Both the position numbers and the translations under genes were made by a program. This document shows, piece after piece, positions 12,441 through 26,552 of a stretch of DNA of 64,000 bases. The notes under the pieces are model-generated. The model saw nothing but the letters and a program-made list of their open reading frames with translations. It did not search any database and was not told where the DNA came from. Position 1 is the first letter of the stretch, and the number at the start of each line of letters is the position of its first letter. The DNA is from Pseudoscleropodium purum. Taxonomy: Eukaryota > Streptophyta > Bryopsida > Hypnales > Brachytheciaceae. The stretch is taken from assembly GCA_963969395.1 (NCBI GenBank), contig OZ017797.1, positions 10,850,001 to 10,914,000 on the forward strand, in the 5' to 3' direction.

Positions 12441-14220
12441 CCCTTCCCCTCCCCTTCTTTGTAATTCTAAAAGTTAGGTTGTTTGCCAATGAATATGGGA
12501 TATATATTTTCTAAGTGTGTATCTTAATACGTATCTTAGTGTGTGTATGTATCTATATCCATATTGTACATATATTTTCTGTATTGCCATATCGTATATG
12601 TATCTGTATCAAAATATCTATATTTTTATCAAACTATCCATATCCATATTAGAGTACCATGTCCGTATTTCTCATTTTTTTGGAGATCAATGACTAGAAG
12701 GGGGGATTCGTAATTTAAAAAAAAAAAATCAAAGGCTCTTATTTTTTTGCACGGATAGGGGCTAGTTAATTAATTGAAGCAGGCTGCATCTTTTGAAGCG
12801 AGGGGATCCCCCCCTCAAAACCCTAATGGCTTAATCAACGGTTGAAGAGGTGTTTATTTGTTTTGTTTTCTTGTAATAAACAATAGAAGATTTTCTTGGA
12901 GGAGAGAAAGAAGCCAAACCACATGATTTTATAATCACAATAGATAGTCATATAATATGTCATTAGAAAAAGTTTAGATGTATATATAAAATACACTGGC
13001 TCTCACTTAAATATAATAAAGCCACCGTATAATAAAAAAATGCCTCCATTTAATCAAATATCACTTACAAATATAACAACGCCTCAAAATATCTTTTGAA
13101 AATATAGTAAGATAATTATATGAGTATATTTTGAAAGTATATTTAAAAAGTATTCTACAAGCACAACCTACAAATGCTTTCTTCCGCTATTTAAAATTTA
13201 GTGTTCTCTTATGTAATTCCAAAATCGGAATCACACCTAATATGACGAAATTCACATTGAACCTCAACTTTCAATTTCCTATGCTTACGCTCACCAAACT
13301 CATGTAGAAACATACTTGTTTGAAGATATTTATTTCATATTCAAGTGTACTAAAAAATTATGGCTCAAAACTTACATCTAGTACAAAAAATTTAAAAGTT
13401 TCATAATTCATTAATAGCTTGTAGGATAACTATTGATCCCTTGATCATGCAAACAATTGGATAGTTGACTCTTCAAATTCAAATTGTACCTAATCCAGGC
13501 CTTTAATCAATAATCACAATGTATTATCAAAATCTATCAACAAAGAAATTATTTGTTCCTTTCATATTGAATACAGGATGATACATAAATATGAAAGTAA
13601 TTTGCTTAATTCTCTAAGTATTCATGTATCATTGGAAATTCATAGAAAGACCAATCTAAAAATCAAGACAAGAGAAGTTTAACAAATATGATTCACAAGA
13701 TTTCACAATAAAATTAATTATTAGTTTAGAACTGTGTTTAATTTAAATCTACACCTTATACAATATTGACTAAGTGACCATTACAAAAATAACTTATTCC
13801 ATTTCATTTAGCAAGTTCATTAATTCTCTATCATATATTTAGTTCATAAAGAGTCTGATATGAATTGACAACAACTATGACAAGACATTATGCTCACTCT
13901 ATACTCTAAAAGGAGAAGATAAAATTAAGGTAATAATTTCATAAAATTCAATAATGAACATAACAAGAAAAATGAAAGGCATTGATGATCAGGGTTTCAT
14001 CTTTTAACAACCTGTAGTTTTTATTTTTTATTTTTTATATATAGTTTTAGGAATTTAGGCCTTTTAGGGGCCCTTTATTATATTAAAGTTACTTTTAAAG
14101 TAAAAATAAATTCAAATTTAGACTTATAGTGTGAATAGGGTTATCCGGTTATGATGGATTAATGAAAAATAATAATAATAAAATAAAATAAAATAAAAAT
14201 AAAAATTAGGATGAATGAGG
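12441..14220. other. AT-rich intergenic DNA with degenerate GTATC/ATATCC tract
   Basis: Around 12500-12670 short degenerate units based on GTATC/ATATCC recur. The rest is unremarkable AT-rich sequence with no supported frame. Confidence 0.45.
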
Positions 14221-14549
14221 TGTCACACCTTTTCATGAAGGTTGTGACCGCTCAAATTTTAGCTTATAAATAGTTTGAAAAAAACAAAAACGAGGGCATT
14301 TGTAAGACCCATATTTATATATATATATTCATATATTTTGTGGTATTTGCTTTGTGAAATATTGTTTTGTGTTTGAGTACTATGTGTATTTTCCTTGTGT
14401 GTTCTTATGTAGTAATTGTATTTTGAGTATGATTTATGGACAATTGTGAGAATTGTAAATCTGATTATGAGAGATGAATTTGAAATAATTACTGCTTGTG
14501 AAAGAAGAAGAAGAAGAGTAAAACAAAAATTTGAAATTTGAAACTGCAA

Positions 14550-15480
14550 GAGTGCATACTATGAGTGTGAGATTTGTAAGATTGAATCGGAAACCGGTCG
14601 ACACGATTGCACAAGATGAATTTGGAGGTGTCTGAGAACAATTGCTGATGAAGCTGGGTCGAAATCGAAGCAAAATCACGAATTGAAGCGGCGAAATTAG
14701 GGTTTACAGGGAGATTCAAGCTAGTGATCAAATCTTCCAACAAAACTTGAGGAATTCTCTTGGATTGAATGGCTGAAAGCATGGAGACAAGCGCGTGGAT
14801 CAGAGAAGAAAGAATCGGCTAAAATCTACAAGAAATTTGAAGATTGAACAGTGAAATTTCGCGGCAAGTTTTGGTACAACTTCTATTCAAATTTCAAAAA
14901 TTTATCGTAATTCGGACATCTGAAAGGTGGGGAAGGTTCATATTGATCGATTGAAGAGTAATTTGGAAGAAATTTCAAGAAAAACAAGCAAGAATTGAGT
15001 GTTGTTGAAGGAGATTCAACGGAACGGAAGCAGGTTTGGCGTACAGACAGACGTTGATGTGCACACGGCCATAGGGGGCGGCACCACGGTCTTGGGATAA
15101 ATCGTGCGGTTATAGGGTCCGATAGTGTGGTCATAGGCCTGTTTTTGCAGTTTTGGTTCACTGCACGGCTATAGGGGCTGGAACATGGTTTTAGGACTGT
15201 TTTTGAGGTTTTAAGTGCATTTTCGTGGTCTTAGGCTATGCTGCCATGGATATGGGGCTGATTTGCCATCTTTAGGGTTCAAATCATGGCTATAGGCTCT
15301 ATGCACGGCCATTGGAGTTGATACACATGACTTTAGGTCCCTTGATTCCTAATTTATAAAATTTCAAAGTGTTTGGGTCTAGGTTCTAGGGTTGTGAGCG
15401 ACTATAAGTCCCACAACTTCTAAAATGAATTTGGTAATTTAAATTTTGGATTTAGAATTGGACGGAATTTGTGGAATTAG
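14550..15480 (+). repeat. Unclassified repeat-like block with degenerate CACGG(C/T)(C/T)ATAGG units
   Basis: This stretch has a more balanced base composition than its flanks. Between about 15060 and 15315 a motif close to CACGGCTATAGGGGCTG returns eight or more times at irregular spacing. Examples are CACGGCCATAGGGGGCGG, GCGGTTATAGGG, GTGGTCATAGG, CACGGCTATAGGGGC and CATGGCTATAGG. Its many stops argue against coding. It may be a leader or untranslated region of an old retroelement, but I see no paired LTR and no polymerase remnant. Confidence 0.45.
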
Positions 15481-18400
15481 TGTTCTTTATCATTAATAAA
15501 GCTTTGTGTGTGTCTTAGGAACGACTTACCCGTGGTTTTGGACTTGTTGCCCTGAGACTTGTTGCCCAAAACATAAAGATAGGAAAAAGCTTAACGCCTA
15601 AAGTTCTGGTAATTTTCCTAAACCTTTCATACTTTTGCACAAATTGGCCAAGTTGACTACTGTGACAGCCTCGTTTAGACATTTTGCATATAGGTGCGAA
15701 AAAACTCATGGCAAGCAATTACTGGACATGTTGACCCTTACATAAAAAGATATAATTAAAGAATCTTTTGTATTACTTTAAAAGTATTATATTTTATACT
15801 ATGATTAAATTATAGAGCATGCATGATATAAGAATCGTTGACCAACTTGACCTCTTGCCCTAATATGTTGACATACCCCTAGAACTCTATATAGGATTGT
15901 GACAGTCATATCATTATGTCTGCATCCATGAGTAATTGACTGTCCACCAAATTGAGAGAACTTGGGAATAAAGTTTAGGAAATAAAAGAATCTAAATAAA
16001 ATTCCAGATATGTTATTTGAGATTACTTTGTATATTACCTATATCTACTTGTAAATGTGACCTTAGTTACGCATACGTTAGACTACTTGACCTTTCCTTA
16101 GGAAAATGATCCCCTATACTTGTTTTCCCTGGGTTTTGTGAGTGAGCAAAATCTACATTACACAACTACAACCATATCATAAACTTAAAGTTGTAATCAT
16201 CATGATCTAAATGGGGCCAATGATTGTAATCACAGATTATAATGAAAGTTGTGAAAGGCTAATTTTTTATACAAACATCTTCTTTTTTGAAACCTTTTGT
16301 TCACTTGATTTTGTTTAAATAATAAAACTATTTTCCAAAACTAATTTGCAATCTTTAGGACACAAATTTTGCAAAATATTTGAAAAGTTTTAAACAATCT
16401 TCTTTTTTATAATAATACCATCCTATGTCCTCTTTAGCCCATTGCATTTCAAAACCTTGCATTATAGAATTGTCTTTCGCTTTTGAACATTTTACTTTAT
16501 CACTGGGTTTTTTTAAATAATTGGCTACTTTGTAAATCATGACCAATTTTTTGTATGTGAAAATGTTTGTTCTCAAGTCGCATATTGCCTGATGTCATGC
16601 GCCTAATTCCACAAATTTACATAGATTCCTATATTTTGCGCAAGTATTCAATTTTTTGGCTCTTGTATGAAAATTCACCAACTAAATTTTGATCTAGTTT
16701 ATTCATTATCTACTAAAAAGAGGTGTACCACCCTAGTTGGTATTAGTTGCCCTCCTTCTTTCAAAAATTTACAAACTATTGATCTTGTGAGATTTAATCT
16801 AAGTTGTCCAAATATGAAATACAAAATGAATACTAAATATTGAACATGAGTACAGGATATGGATACAAGATGAATTGTCTCATATTGATTATCAAATAAG
16901 TTGGTTTCTAAAAATTACAAGGGAGGGGAAGGAGGTTAAATGTAAATTGTAAATCTCAAAATCTTAGTGTATAGTGATACAAAGTGTCACTATACATTGT
17001 AAAGTAGCAGCAATTACCAATACACTGCCACTTTTAATTTAGTTTATTAACAATGTATTCTTTTTATTCTCTTCTAGTATATTGTTTAAGCCTTTTGTAG
17101 ATAGTACTTGTGAATAAATTCTAATAATTTTCAAGCATTCATTACTAACATTTTCTTATATAGAAGACAAGCTTATTTATTTTTGTTATTGACCTAATGC
17201 CAAGTATTTAAAAAAATGTTACAAATACAAGTTTAGTTTTTGGTAATGAAGAAAAGGATTGTAGTGTTTTTTTTAAGATTTAAGATGGACAACAACTTGA
17301 ACATTATAAGATTTACACAACGTTAATGTAGAGTTTGTTTCAAGTTTACATTTTGTAATATTGAACCTCTTTTCAAACCCTTCTTTAATGAAGCTACTTA
17401 ATTAAACTCAACATTAAAAATCAAATGTAGTCTCTTCTTAAAAAATCACGAATTGAATGGAGGGACATTTTTTTTATCAAATTCTTGATTCATTTGTTGT
17501 GACGTTTCCAAATTTTAAGAATCTCAATCCTTTCTTATGTTTTCAGAAGGCATTTATTAATCCAAGATTACTTCTTGTGCCACATAAGAACATCTTATAA
17601 TAAAATCACCAATAATGAATTTAACTCAATTTCAAATTGAAGTTGATCCTTCTTTACTTCATTTCCAAGTTTCCATTGCTAATCCTTGAATAACATAATT
17701 TGAATAAAAGTTTGAAAAATAATAATTTAATAGATCTTTAAAGATGGAGAGTATCTTATCAATTCATTTTGACTTACAGCAACAATAAACTCCACAAATC
17801 TTATGCTTTAATGTCCTTAAAAACTTTAGTAAATCTATATTTTTTTGCTATATCTTCTACAAGTAATTGAATCGTTCGAAGGAGTACTACAATGTTTGAA
17901 CAATTATTAGAAATCATAGGCTATTTGTGTGGGTTCGAAAATTGATATTTCACTACATTGTAAAAATTATTTGACTTTTTCATTTATAGTGACAAGTGTA
18001 TCTTCTTGAAGAATACACAAAATAATTTTGACACAATTTAATCAAAGATATGTATTGTAAGTTCTTTATATATAAGCAATTTTTGTCTGGTAGTTTTTAC
18101 AACAATAACAACCATTGTGCATGCATAAGACTCTTAAATGTAATGTTTTGTACCACTTTTCTATAGGTAGTAGAATTATTAACTAAATCAAAAGTTTTAT
18201 TACTTGCTTTATAAGTGCAATATATATTTGCAACAATTTATGTAATCCTAGAATATAATTTGTACAAGAGTCACTATAAATAATGTGCAATATAATTGGG
18301 TTTAGTTGTTATTGATGAGTTTCTTTGAACCCTAGTTATATTTAAAAATATAATAATTAATTCCTACAATTGCCTATATTTGGTTAGCATAGCATATGCA

Positions 18401-21400
18401 TTGACAAACCTCCAAAGCTTCAATTTTGTTTTGAACTATTTGACTTGGATTGAAAAAAAGATTATATAGTATGTAACAAAATTGTATGGGATGTTGCATT
18501 GAATATGTAAACACATGTGAAAAATTAAAATGATGTTAACAACGATGGTGATTTATGTTTTTTACAATACCAATCAAAACATGAACATGTTTTTATATAA
18601 CGTTACAAAAAATATGAAAGTGCCACATTGCCAAAGGGTTCAGTTTTTATTATGGTTAATTTTTTAAAAGTTGATGTGGATTAAGGCAAAACATAAAGGA
18701 AGGTCAATTTTTTTGGAATGCTTTCCAAAAAAAGTTGCATGAATGAATACAAAAGTTGTAGTCTAATTGGATTTTGTCTTCAAATTCAAGAAAGCATAGA
18801 TTATGATTGCATATCTTTAGAATTTTTTTTTATGTCACAAATTATAAGAAAATATCCTTTATTTTTCTATATTGTTGTGAGCTCTTAACCTAGCACTTAG
18901 AACTCATTGTTTTTTTGGTTTTTGGTTTTTTGTCTAGTTTTGAATATAATTATGAGAAAAAAGTCATAAAAAGAGAATTTGAGTGGTATTTGGTAGAAGT
19001 CTTTACTAATATGATGAGGGATCCCGATAGAATTATGGAGTATCTAAAACACTCCATTCTCTTACTTCTAGTGCCTAGTTAAGAATTTGAGTAGTTGAAT
19101 AATTAATTCCAAGAGAATGTAGGGTCAAAGAATTAGCTAGTCCTAGTGTTTTGTCCTATGCTAAAACAAGTCCTACAAAGTATATGAAGCAAATTGGCTA
19201 AGTAAAAACAATTTATTTTAGGTCTAAAGAGTCTAAAAAAATTACTATTCAATTCATAAAGAATTTGAATTAGTCTTTTCGCATCTACAAATTTTTTTGA
19301 AATATTGAACCAAAAGGCAAATGAAACAAAGAGAGAGGCAATTGGGGCATAGAAAGGTGCTTTGAGCTTACGAGCATGCCAAAAGGTCAACATCAGAGCC
19401 AATTTTTTCAAGATTCCTTGGTATTAGAATGATTTTCCCCTTGGATAGAAATTATAAAAGAGTAATTAATTTCAATCTCCTTATAAATAGTGAAGATAAG
19501 TAATTCAGCTTGCACTTTTATTTTGTAAAGTTTTTAGAAGTCACCTATAAAGTTCAGGATTTTTTTAATATGCCACAATGCCTCCATAGAAAATCAATCA
19601 TCTTCACACATGTTCATAAATTCCTAGAAATTATTCATATTGCAATAAAATTTCACTAAAAATAAAGACAAGTTTATTTGTACTAATAAAGATCCTTGTC
19701 AAGTTTGGAAGCATTTTGACTTAGCAAGTACTAAAACTAGCAACAATATTGAATTCTAAGAAAATTTACAAATTGAAGAGGGATTGACTAGCGTACTAGG
19801 AGCATATAGTGTCGAAATGTTACAAATAAGGGGTCTTTTTTTACTTCCACAAACCCTCTAGACAACCATTGATAGTTATTTTTTTTGAAAAATGCAAATT
19901 CCAATAATTGGAGTATTCTTTGAAATTATTGTTATTGTTTTTTACAAGCTCAAATGACTTGAAAATAGATGTTAGGGGCCTTCATTGCTATTTTTAATCT
20001 TTTGAACACAACGATACAATTGGTTTTTGTTTTGGAGTTGTTTTCTAAAAAATAGATAAGGTCCAACAATAGGTTTGACTTTTTCAAAATGAAAAATGAT
20101 AATTCAAGTTGGTTTTTAAACATCTAAAAGAAAATCAAAGATTGATGTAGTGAAGATCTCAAAGGCTTAATTATAGAAAATATTTTTTATTTAACAACTA
20201 GTCAACTATTAAACTTGAAATTATCTTAGGGTTAGTTAGAGTTAGTATTGGAAATATCTTAGTAAGTTAGACAAATATATCTTCTAGTAAACGAAGGTAG
20301 TGGGGCATTAGCACAAGTACATAAAATCCTTCCTTTGCGGTTTTTGGCAACTCCAAATTCTATTTTTGTTTTGAAAACCACTAATACATTGTCGATACAT
20401 TAATCAAAGCCACTTTAGCCAAATTTATGTTTTTTTAAGTTTTAAAGAGCATTTGTTCAAGTTTTTTAGTGAAGAACTATTCTAAAAAGATGTGGGGTTC
20501 TCTTTTAGTTGACATCTCCTCTTTTGTTTGCTTTAGGAGGTTTAATCTTCCAAAATTGACTTTGTTAGAGCATTGGAAAAAATAGACCTCAAACTCTTGT
20601 TTTCTAAAAGTTTTCTTTAGATATACTAACACTTGAGGATCTTCCAACCAAATTTTGGTGGTGCCATTAGTTGGGAACCTTAACACTTACTTTTGAGTCT
20701 TTTAAAGTTTGAGTTTTGGAAAGTTTGGTCCCCAAAACTTTGGATTTAGAGTCACATAACCCTGTACTAAAATAGAAGGCTTAAAAACACTCATTTAAAG
20801 AAAAAAAGACCCTTGTTCAAATAAAGATGGACTCAAAGTTTTTTACTTTTTTGTGAGAGAAAGAAAAGTGAGAAAGATAACAATGGAAATTTTAATTTTA
20901 ATTTTTTTACTTGGAATGAATAAGATATGATTTTTCAAATTTAGAGGTGCCTGGGACCCTATTAATGCTCATAGGTACAATTATAATCAGTCAAAACATG
21001 TCACTGAATGGAGTTGGTGAATTTAAAGATAATCCTAAGTATGCTTTTGAATGGAGCTAGTGAGTTCAAAAATGATCTACAGTACTTTTCTATTCAATTT
21101 AAACCCAATTGTATAGGAGGGGGTTCGAAAATTGCTTAGGCATTAAAAACCACCTCAATAGAAGTGTCATGAACAGTGTAGAGGTATGTTAAAATGAAAC
21201 AATTTGCACATACTAGAAAAATAGAATTATGTGTGTATAATTTTAGAGTAGTTATGAGGTGAATGAGATGACTATAATGTACGATTTTTATGCAAATTGA
21301 AGTTTTTAATACAATGAAGGTAAAAATGAAGTGCACTTAATGAGGTGCTGTAAAATTTATTTTGTAGTGGGTATTGAATTAAATGAATATATGATATGCA

Positions 21401-22395
21401 TACAAGATTTTTGAGCAATAGGTTGTTTATAGTGGTGGTCATTAGACCTTCTTGAATGCAATACAATCCATTTAAAAACCACTTAAGAACTTATATAGAA
21501 TCATTAACAAGTTATTAGGTTTTTTGGTTTGAATTGTTGAATTATATTGAATTATACAACTATGTTATTTTAGGTATGCATTGGACATATAAGAGACTAA
21601 CAAAAGTATTTTTAGGTTTTTTGAATTATTTTATGAAGTTCATTGCTTTCTCCAAAGCCAGGTTGTGATTCATTAATTTCCTATCTATGTACGTAACACC
21701 AATCGTCACGATCTAAATAATACTTCACTATTCAAAAAAATTTGTTATTGCTCAAAGGGTTCACAACACTTTTTTTCCAACCTTGCTCAAGTCACAGCTA
21801 GCTAACATTGCTAAGTTCTGATCCCATGACTCTACTACACACTTTCTACATGACACCGGACATAACACCTTGTAACATGGGGCATAACTTCCATTTTAAT
21901 GTACTAGAATCTGTGGTGGCACTACTCATCACACCTCTAACCGCCTTTATTTGTCACCCCACTCCAAACTAATCCATCATGTATTCCTTCCTTTTTGGCA
22001 TTATCAATCGAAACTCTTAACTCATGACTCATTGAATGTGGGCTAGTAAGGGGTGGAACTCCATCCCAACCCATGTTACGGGATACCTCACATCAAACCT
22101 CACATAAGTATCTCATAGTACCTTAGAGTCAGTGGTGAAATCTCTCCACCAATCTTGAGTCACTAAAGCTTATCAAAGCTCCAAAAGAGAGTGAAGAGTG
22201 AGACTAAACCTTCCTATAATACTCTCTATGGGATTTAACAAACCCTCCTTCTTATGTTAAAGGGGGTATCCAAACCACCTTGGATTTGAAAAGACTACTC
22301 AATTCCAACCGAAATCGCCACGTTACATCATTGTTTGGACTTCCAAACTATACAACTTTGCAGTCACAGCTTCAAATCCTATATGCGAGTTCATT

Positions 22396-22399
<4 letters not shown>
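15481..22399. other. AT-rich gene desert, no gene recognised
   Basis: About 7 kb of low-complexity, stop-rich DNA. All frames are short and have no family signature. A perfect short hairpin TGTATAGTGA/TCACTATACA lies near 16970-17000. No element ends could be defined. Confidence 0.5.

Positions 22400-22437
<38 letters not shown>
22400..22437 (+). repeat. (AT)n microsatellite
   Basis: An uninterrupted run of 19 AT units inside otherwise non-repetitive AT-rich DNA. Confidence 0.95.
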
Positions 22438-22441
<4 letters not shown>

Positions 22442-24057
22442 AGAATAGATGCCAATGAACTTTTTACTTATCCCATTTGAATAAATTCTCACAAAGTTAT
22501 GGCCCTCCAAAGATTTAGATCTATTGAGTAAGGCCATTTCGCCTTCAACATAGCCCCTCTTTCTGGCCATAACTTTTGACTCATAGCTTAGAACCTTATA
22601 ATACTTGTCATTTTAGTTTTCTTGTATTAGCTTTTCAATGGTATGTCAGATGTCTTATTTCAAGAAGTATTTCTTAGAAGCAACCTCCTTAGATCCCTTA
22701 CGTGTCTGATGTCTCAAGGATACCCTCAACTTTGAGCGGTCATAATTTTTAGCTCACGAGTCCAAATCATGCATTTTTTTAGACAATTAGAAGCGTCTTC
22801 TCAAGAATTTTCCAAAAATGTATAACACTTTACCATTCTCTTCAAATTTAGGGCCCTATCATGCTCTGTTTGCTCAAAAGTCTCTCATTTCTCCTTTTTT
22901 AGACTATTACAAAGCTTGGGAGTAACCCCTTATTCACTAAGGCACTCCAAGCACTCCAAAGGAGATAAGGGCGTGACACCTATGGTGCTCAACTTTAGAA
23001 AATTGTATCTAATTCATGTTGGTTCTAAAAATTCCTTTTAGTTATGCTACTAAATTGTTCATTACTTCTTTTGCTACCAAAAATATATCAAATTCTTTTT
23101 CAAATACTCATTTCTATCTAGAAGACTATTTTCTTTTAGATAAATGGTTCTTGAGGCTTTTAACTTAAATCAAAATTTATTGTAACCCATAAATACTCTA
23201 GGGTATCCTCATATAGTTTCAAATCCAATTCAAAGTATTGTAACTTTTGCATCCAATGTCCAAATTCAAAAAAACTTATTGGAAAATTTGCGCTCTCTCT
23301 TTTAACTTATGTGGAACAATTTTCAAATCAATCTAAAATGTATTGAATTTTTGTAAGCCAATCGAGGTTCATAGGTTTAATTTGAATCTACCAAATTGCA
23401 TTTCATGGCTGCAACTTTGGGAGATTGTATCTCCTTCATCCATTGTTCATTTTCAATAAAATTTGTTGGATTGTATTTTTCATGTAGTCTAATTATTTTG
23501 GTAAAATTTTCATATCAATCTAATTTATTTGGAATGTTTGGAAGCAATTCGAAGTTTAAAATCTTGACATTATCAAGTTATAGGGAACTTTGGCAGCTTG
23601 TTTTTTCTTCATACAATGTCCGTTTTCAATAAAATATTTTGAAAAATTTACTCATATTAGTCTCGTTTTGTGTTTAAAATTTCACATCAATTCAAAAAGT
23701 TATGAGTGACTGAGAAGTATTTTAGTAGAAAGAGGTTCAACTTCAAATGTGTTTTTTGCAATTTTTCTTGCTCTTTTTTTACATACCTAAGCCATTTTAC
23801 ATACCTCACCAAATTTAGGTCTTTACTAAATAAAATCACACATGATAGAGAACCATCTCACATATTTAATAGCTTAAAATCAAACACATGGGATGGTAGT
23901 TTCTCACTACATACAATCATTTTCATTTCTACATCCTTGGTGTATTGTTTTGGGCACTTCGGTAGGGATGGTTCTTAATGCTTGAACTGTTTTTGAGCCT
24001 CCTCGTAAAACTCCTTGTGTGAGATTCCCTACTAGAAGACTAGGTAACAAAAGAAAT
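22438..24057. other. AT-rich intergenic DNA, nothing recognised
   Basis: Two loosely similar blocks occur, CTGGCCATAACTTTTGACTC near 22563 and CGGTCATAATTTTTAGCTCA near 22737. They suggest an old internal duplication. No gene is supported. Confidence 0.4.
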
Positions 24058-24740
24058 TCTTAATTTTTAATTGATTTTTTTTCTTGTATATTATATTTTT
24101 GCCTATTTGGAAATTTTTTATTCATTTCATTTGGATAAGTGATGTCAAAGTTATGGACATTTTTTTTTCCGGGCAATCAAAGCATCTTTTTGAAAAAATA
24201 ATTTATAGAATTCATTTCCATATGCAATTTTTTACAATTTTTCAAAAAAATAGTTCTAAATGGCTTAGATTTTTTACTAGAATAATCTCACCATTGGGAT
24301 TACTCCTTTTTAATTCCATATTAGAGATATTAATAATTTTAATTTTTCCTTCTACCTTATGCCTATATTTACCTAACAATTTTTTTAATAATGAAAATTA
24401 AGTTCTTTTGAATTTAATTTTTTCTTCTATACTCTCAATTCAATCTCCTACAATAAAGATTTAAACCTCAAAACTTTATAGTTTGGAAAATTTAAGTTAA
24501 GAAGGTTCAAAGTCAAATATTCTAGTCCCATGAAGTGCCAAAAAATTTGTTTTCTTCACTTTAAATGCAAATATCTTGCAATTTGTGTGGTCAAATTTTT
24601 TGAAATTTATTCTACACATTTTTACATTAGTAATGTGTAAGATCTTATAGTTAGATGTGGAAAAAAAAACAATTTTCAAATTCTTTTATTCTTTGCAATA
24701 AAATGGTAGTTTTGAGTGGTTTTTGGCAAAAAAAAAAAAT
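24058..24740 (+). repeat. Dispersed noncoding repeat family R1, copy A
   Basis: Collinear with 31540-32145 and partly with 49640-49930. Shared landmarks in order: TATATTTTTG..TA..TGGA, CATTTGGAT, CGGGCAATCAAAGCATCTTTT, TAGAATAATCTCA, TTAGAGATATTAATAATTT, CCTTCTACCTTATGCCTAT, TTAAATGCAAATATCTTGCAAT, GTGTAAGATCTTATAGTTAGATGTG, then GTTTTGAGTGGTTTTTGGCA. No ORF is conserved between copies. The family is unknown to me. Confidence 0.75.
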
Positions 24741-26459
24741 TTGAAAAGTTGTATCAGTTCTTTTTGAATTGTAACTATAAAAATTCAAACCATGCATGTA
24801 AGAGATCACATAGGAAAGAAAACACAACAATATCACATAGGTAGTTGCAAGAAACATTTGCCGTTTTCGACTCAAAATGGTCTCAGTATTGGAGTACTAT
24901 GACTTTTGTAATAAATTTTTTACAAATAAAATAAAATATGATTATATGAATAATTTGTAAAGCATTCAAAATAATATATGTGTGAAAATTCAGGCCTAGA
25001 AAAATTTATCTCTGAAAGTTATGCACACCAAAAGAGAGATGAAAAATGCAAGAAAATAGATATTTTTGAATTTGATTTTAATAGAAATAGTCAAAAAAAT
25101 CAAATAATTCAAAGATAAAGTAGACATTTTTCTTTACTTGAAGATTCTCCTTTTCAACTATTTTTCATTTTTGGCAAATAAAAATTGTGTTATCTACACA
25201 TATACCCATGTAGTACACTTTGAGCACATGTAGAAGGTGGACAATTTGATATTTTTAGAAAACCTCTCATAGATTTGTATAGCTTTAGTGTAATTCCTTG
25301 TATCTCAAATTTACTTTCAAATTCATATTTTGGGATCAAAAATAGTACCAAAACCCCCTAAAATGGCTTAGGTAGACATCCAATAGGGATCAATTTAAAA
25401 ATAGTAAATAAATTGAAAAAAATTATTGAATGTCTAAAACTATTGCATGTACCTTTCTTCAAATTTCATAGAAAATGGACATATGAAGCAAAAATTATGA
25501 GCCAAAAAACACCTATTCTAAACCAAGGGGACAAAAAATAGGACAAGTATTTCTTGCAACAACTCACTTATAAATTGAAAGATTATAATGTTTGATCATT
25601 AGGGTGTTGAAACTATGAAAGTAATTTAAAGTCTTTCAATCCTCTTTTCACAAGTCAAATCTAAAAAGTTGATCACCAAAAAAATATGAGGTTAGAGGAT
25701 TTGATATGAATAACACCAATCAATTTATAGCTTCTCAAAATCTACTCCACTATTTTTTTAAATGAATTTCTAATGTGATTTTTTCCACCAAGATCTAGTG
25801 TATTTGAAGCTCATTACTATGAGCCTTCAACACTATGGAAAGTCAAGATTGCAATGAGCACTGTTGCACAAAATCTTGAATTGAAAAATCATAATCAATC
25901 ATTTTCAAAATCGGATTTTCGATGCTAAAACCAAATTTCAAAAATAATTTTTTCAAAAAAATAAAAGACTAAAAAGAGAAACTTGTTTAAGTTTTGTCAA
26001 CACCAAAATTTGGTGCCTACAGTATTTAGGGATTAAATGCTCTATCACTTAGATGTAGTTCCTACACAATATGTTTATCTCCTAACTGCTCAAACATCCA
26101 AAATTTGAATGATGAACAAAGTATATCCATCTAATATTTTGTCCCAATACCTTTGTAAATTTCTAAATATTTAAAAGTTAACCATTCCTTACGACTTATA
26201 TTTGATGAAATTGGGTAAATAGAATCCACCGACCCTTCACAACGCGCGGGATCAGGATCTGAATCTCCAAGTCTACCCTCATCGTAGATATCTGAGTCCA
26301 CCCCAGCCGACATATCCGACCCTGCGTAGGCCGCCAGATCAAATAAGAAATGTCTACCTTTCCTAGATCTCAACCCTTGCCGTTGTCATCGCAACGACAC
26401 TCCATCCAGGTAGCCTGTGCCTGAAATCTATACCCACCATAGATACTAGAAGCCCGCAG
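24741..26459. other. Desert edge and upstream flank of MCU
   Basis: Mostly AT-rich up to about 26200, where GC content rises abruptly towards the MCU gene. The minus-strand frame at 26131-26373 begins in this more GC-rich part and reads as an acidic Asp/Ser/Gly-rich peptide. I cannot tie it to a gene. The stretch from about 26350 probably includes the MCU promoter and 5' leader. Confidence 0.45.
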
Positions 26460-26552
26460 ATGTGGCTTTTGTTTTTGTGTCCTGCAGCTGCGTTTCGTTC
26501 CAGGGGAGAGACAGAGGTCGTGAGCAGCGTTGGAGGGGGGCAGGCCGGAGCT

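Noticed and set aside
14221..15670. Possible LTR pair (TGTCACACC at 14221, TGTGACAGCC at about 15660)
   Set aside because: The similarity is limited to a few bases, no matching CA ends or target duplication were found, and no gag or pol remnant lies between them.
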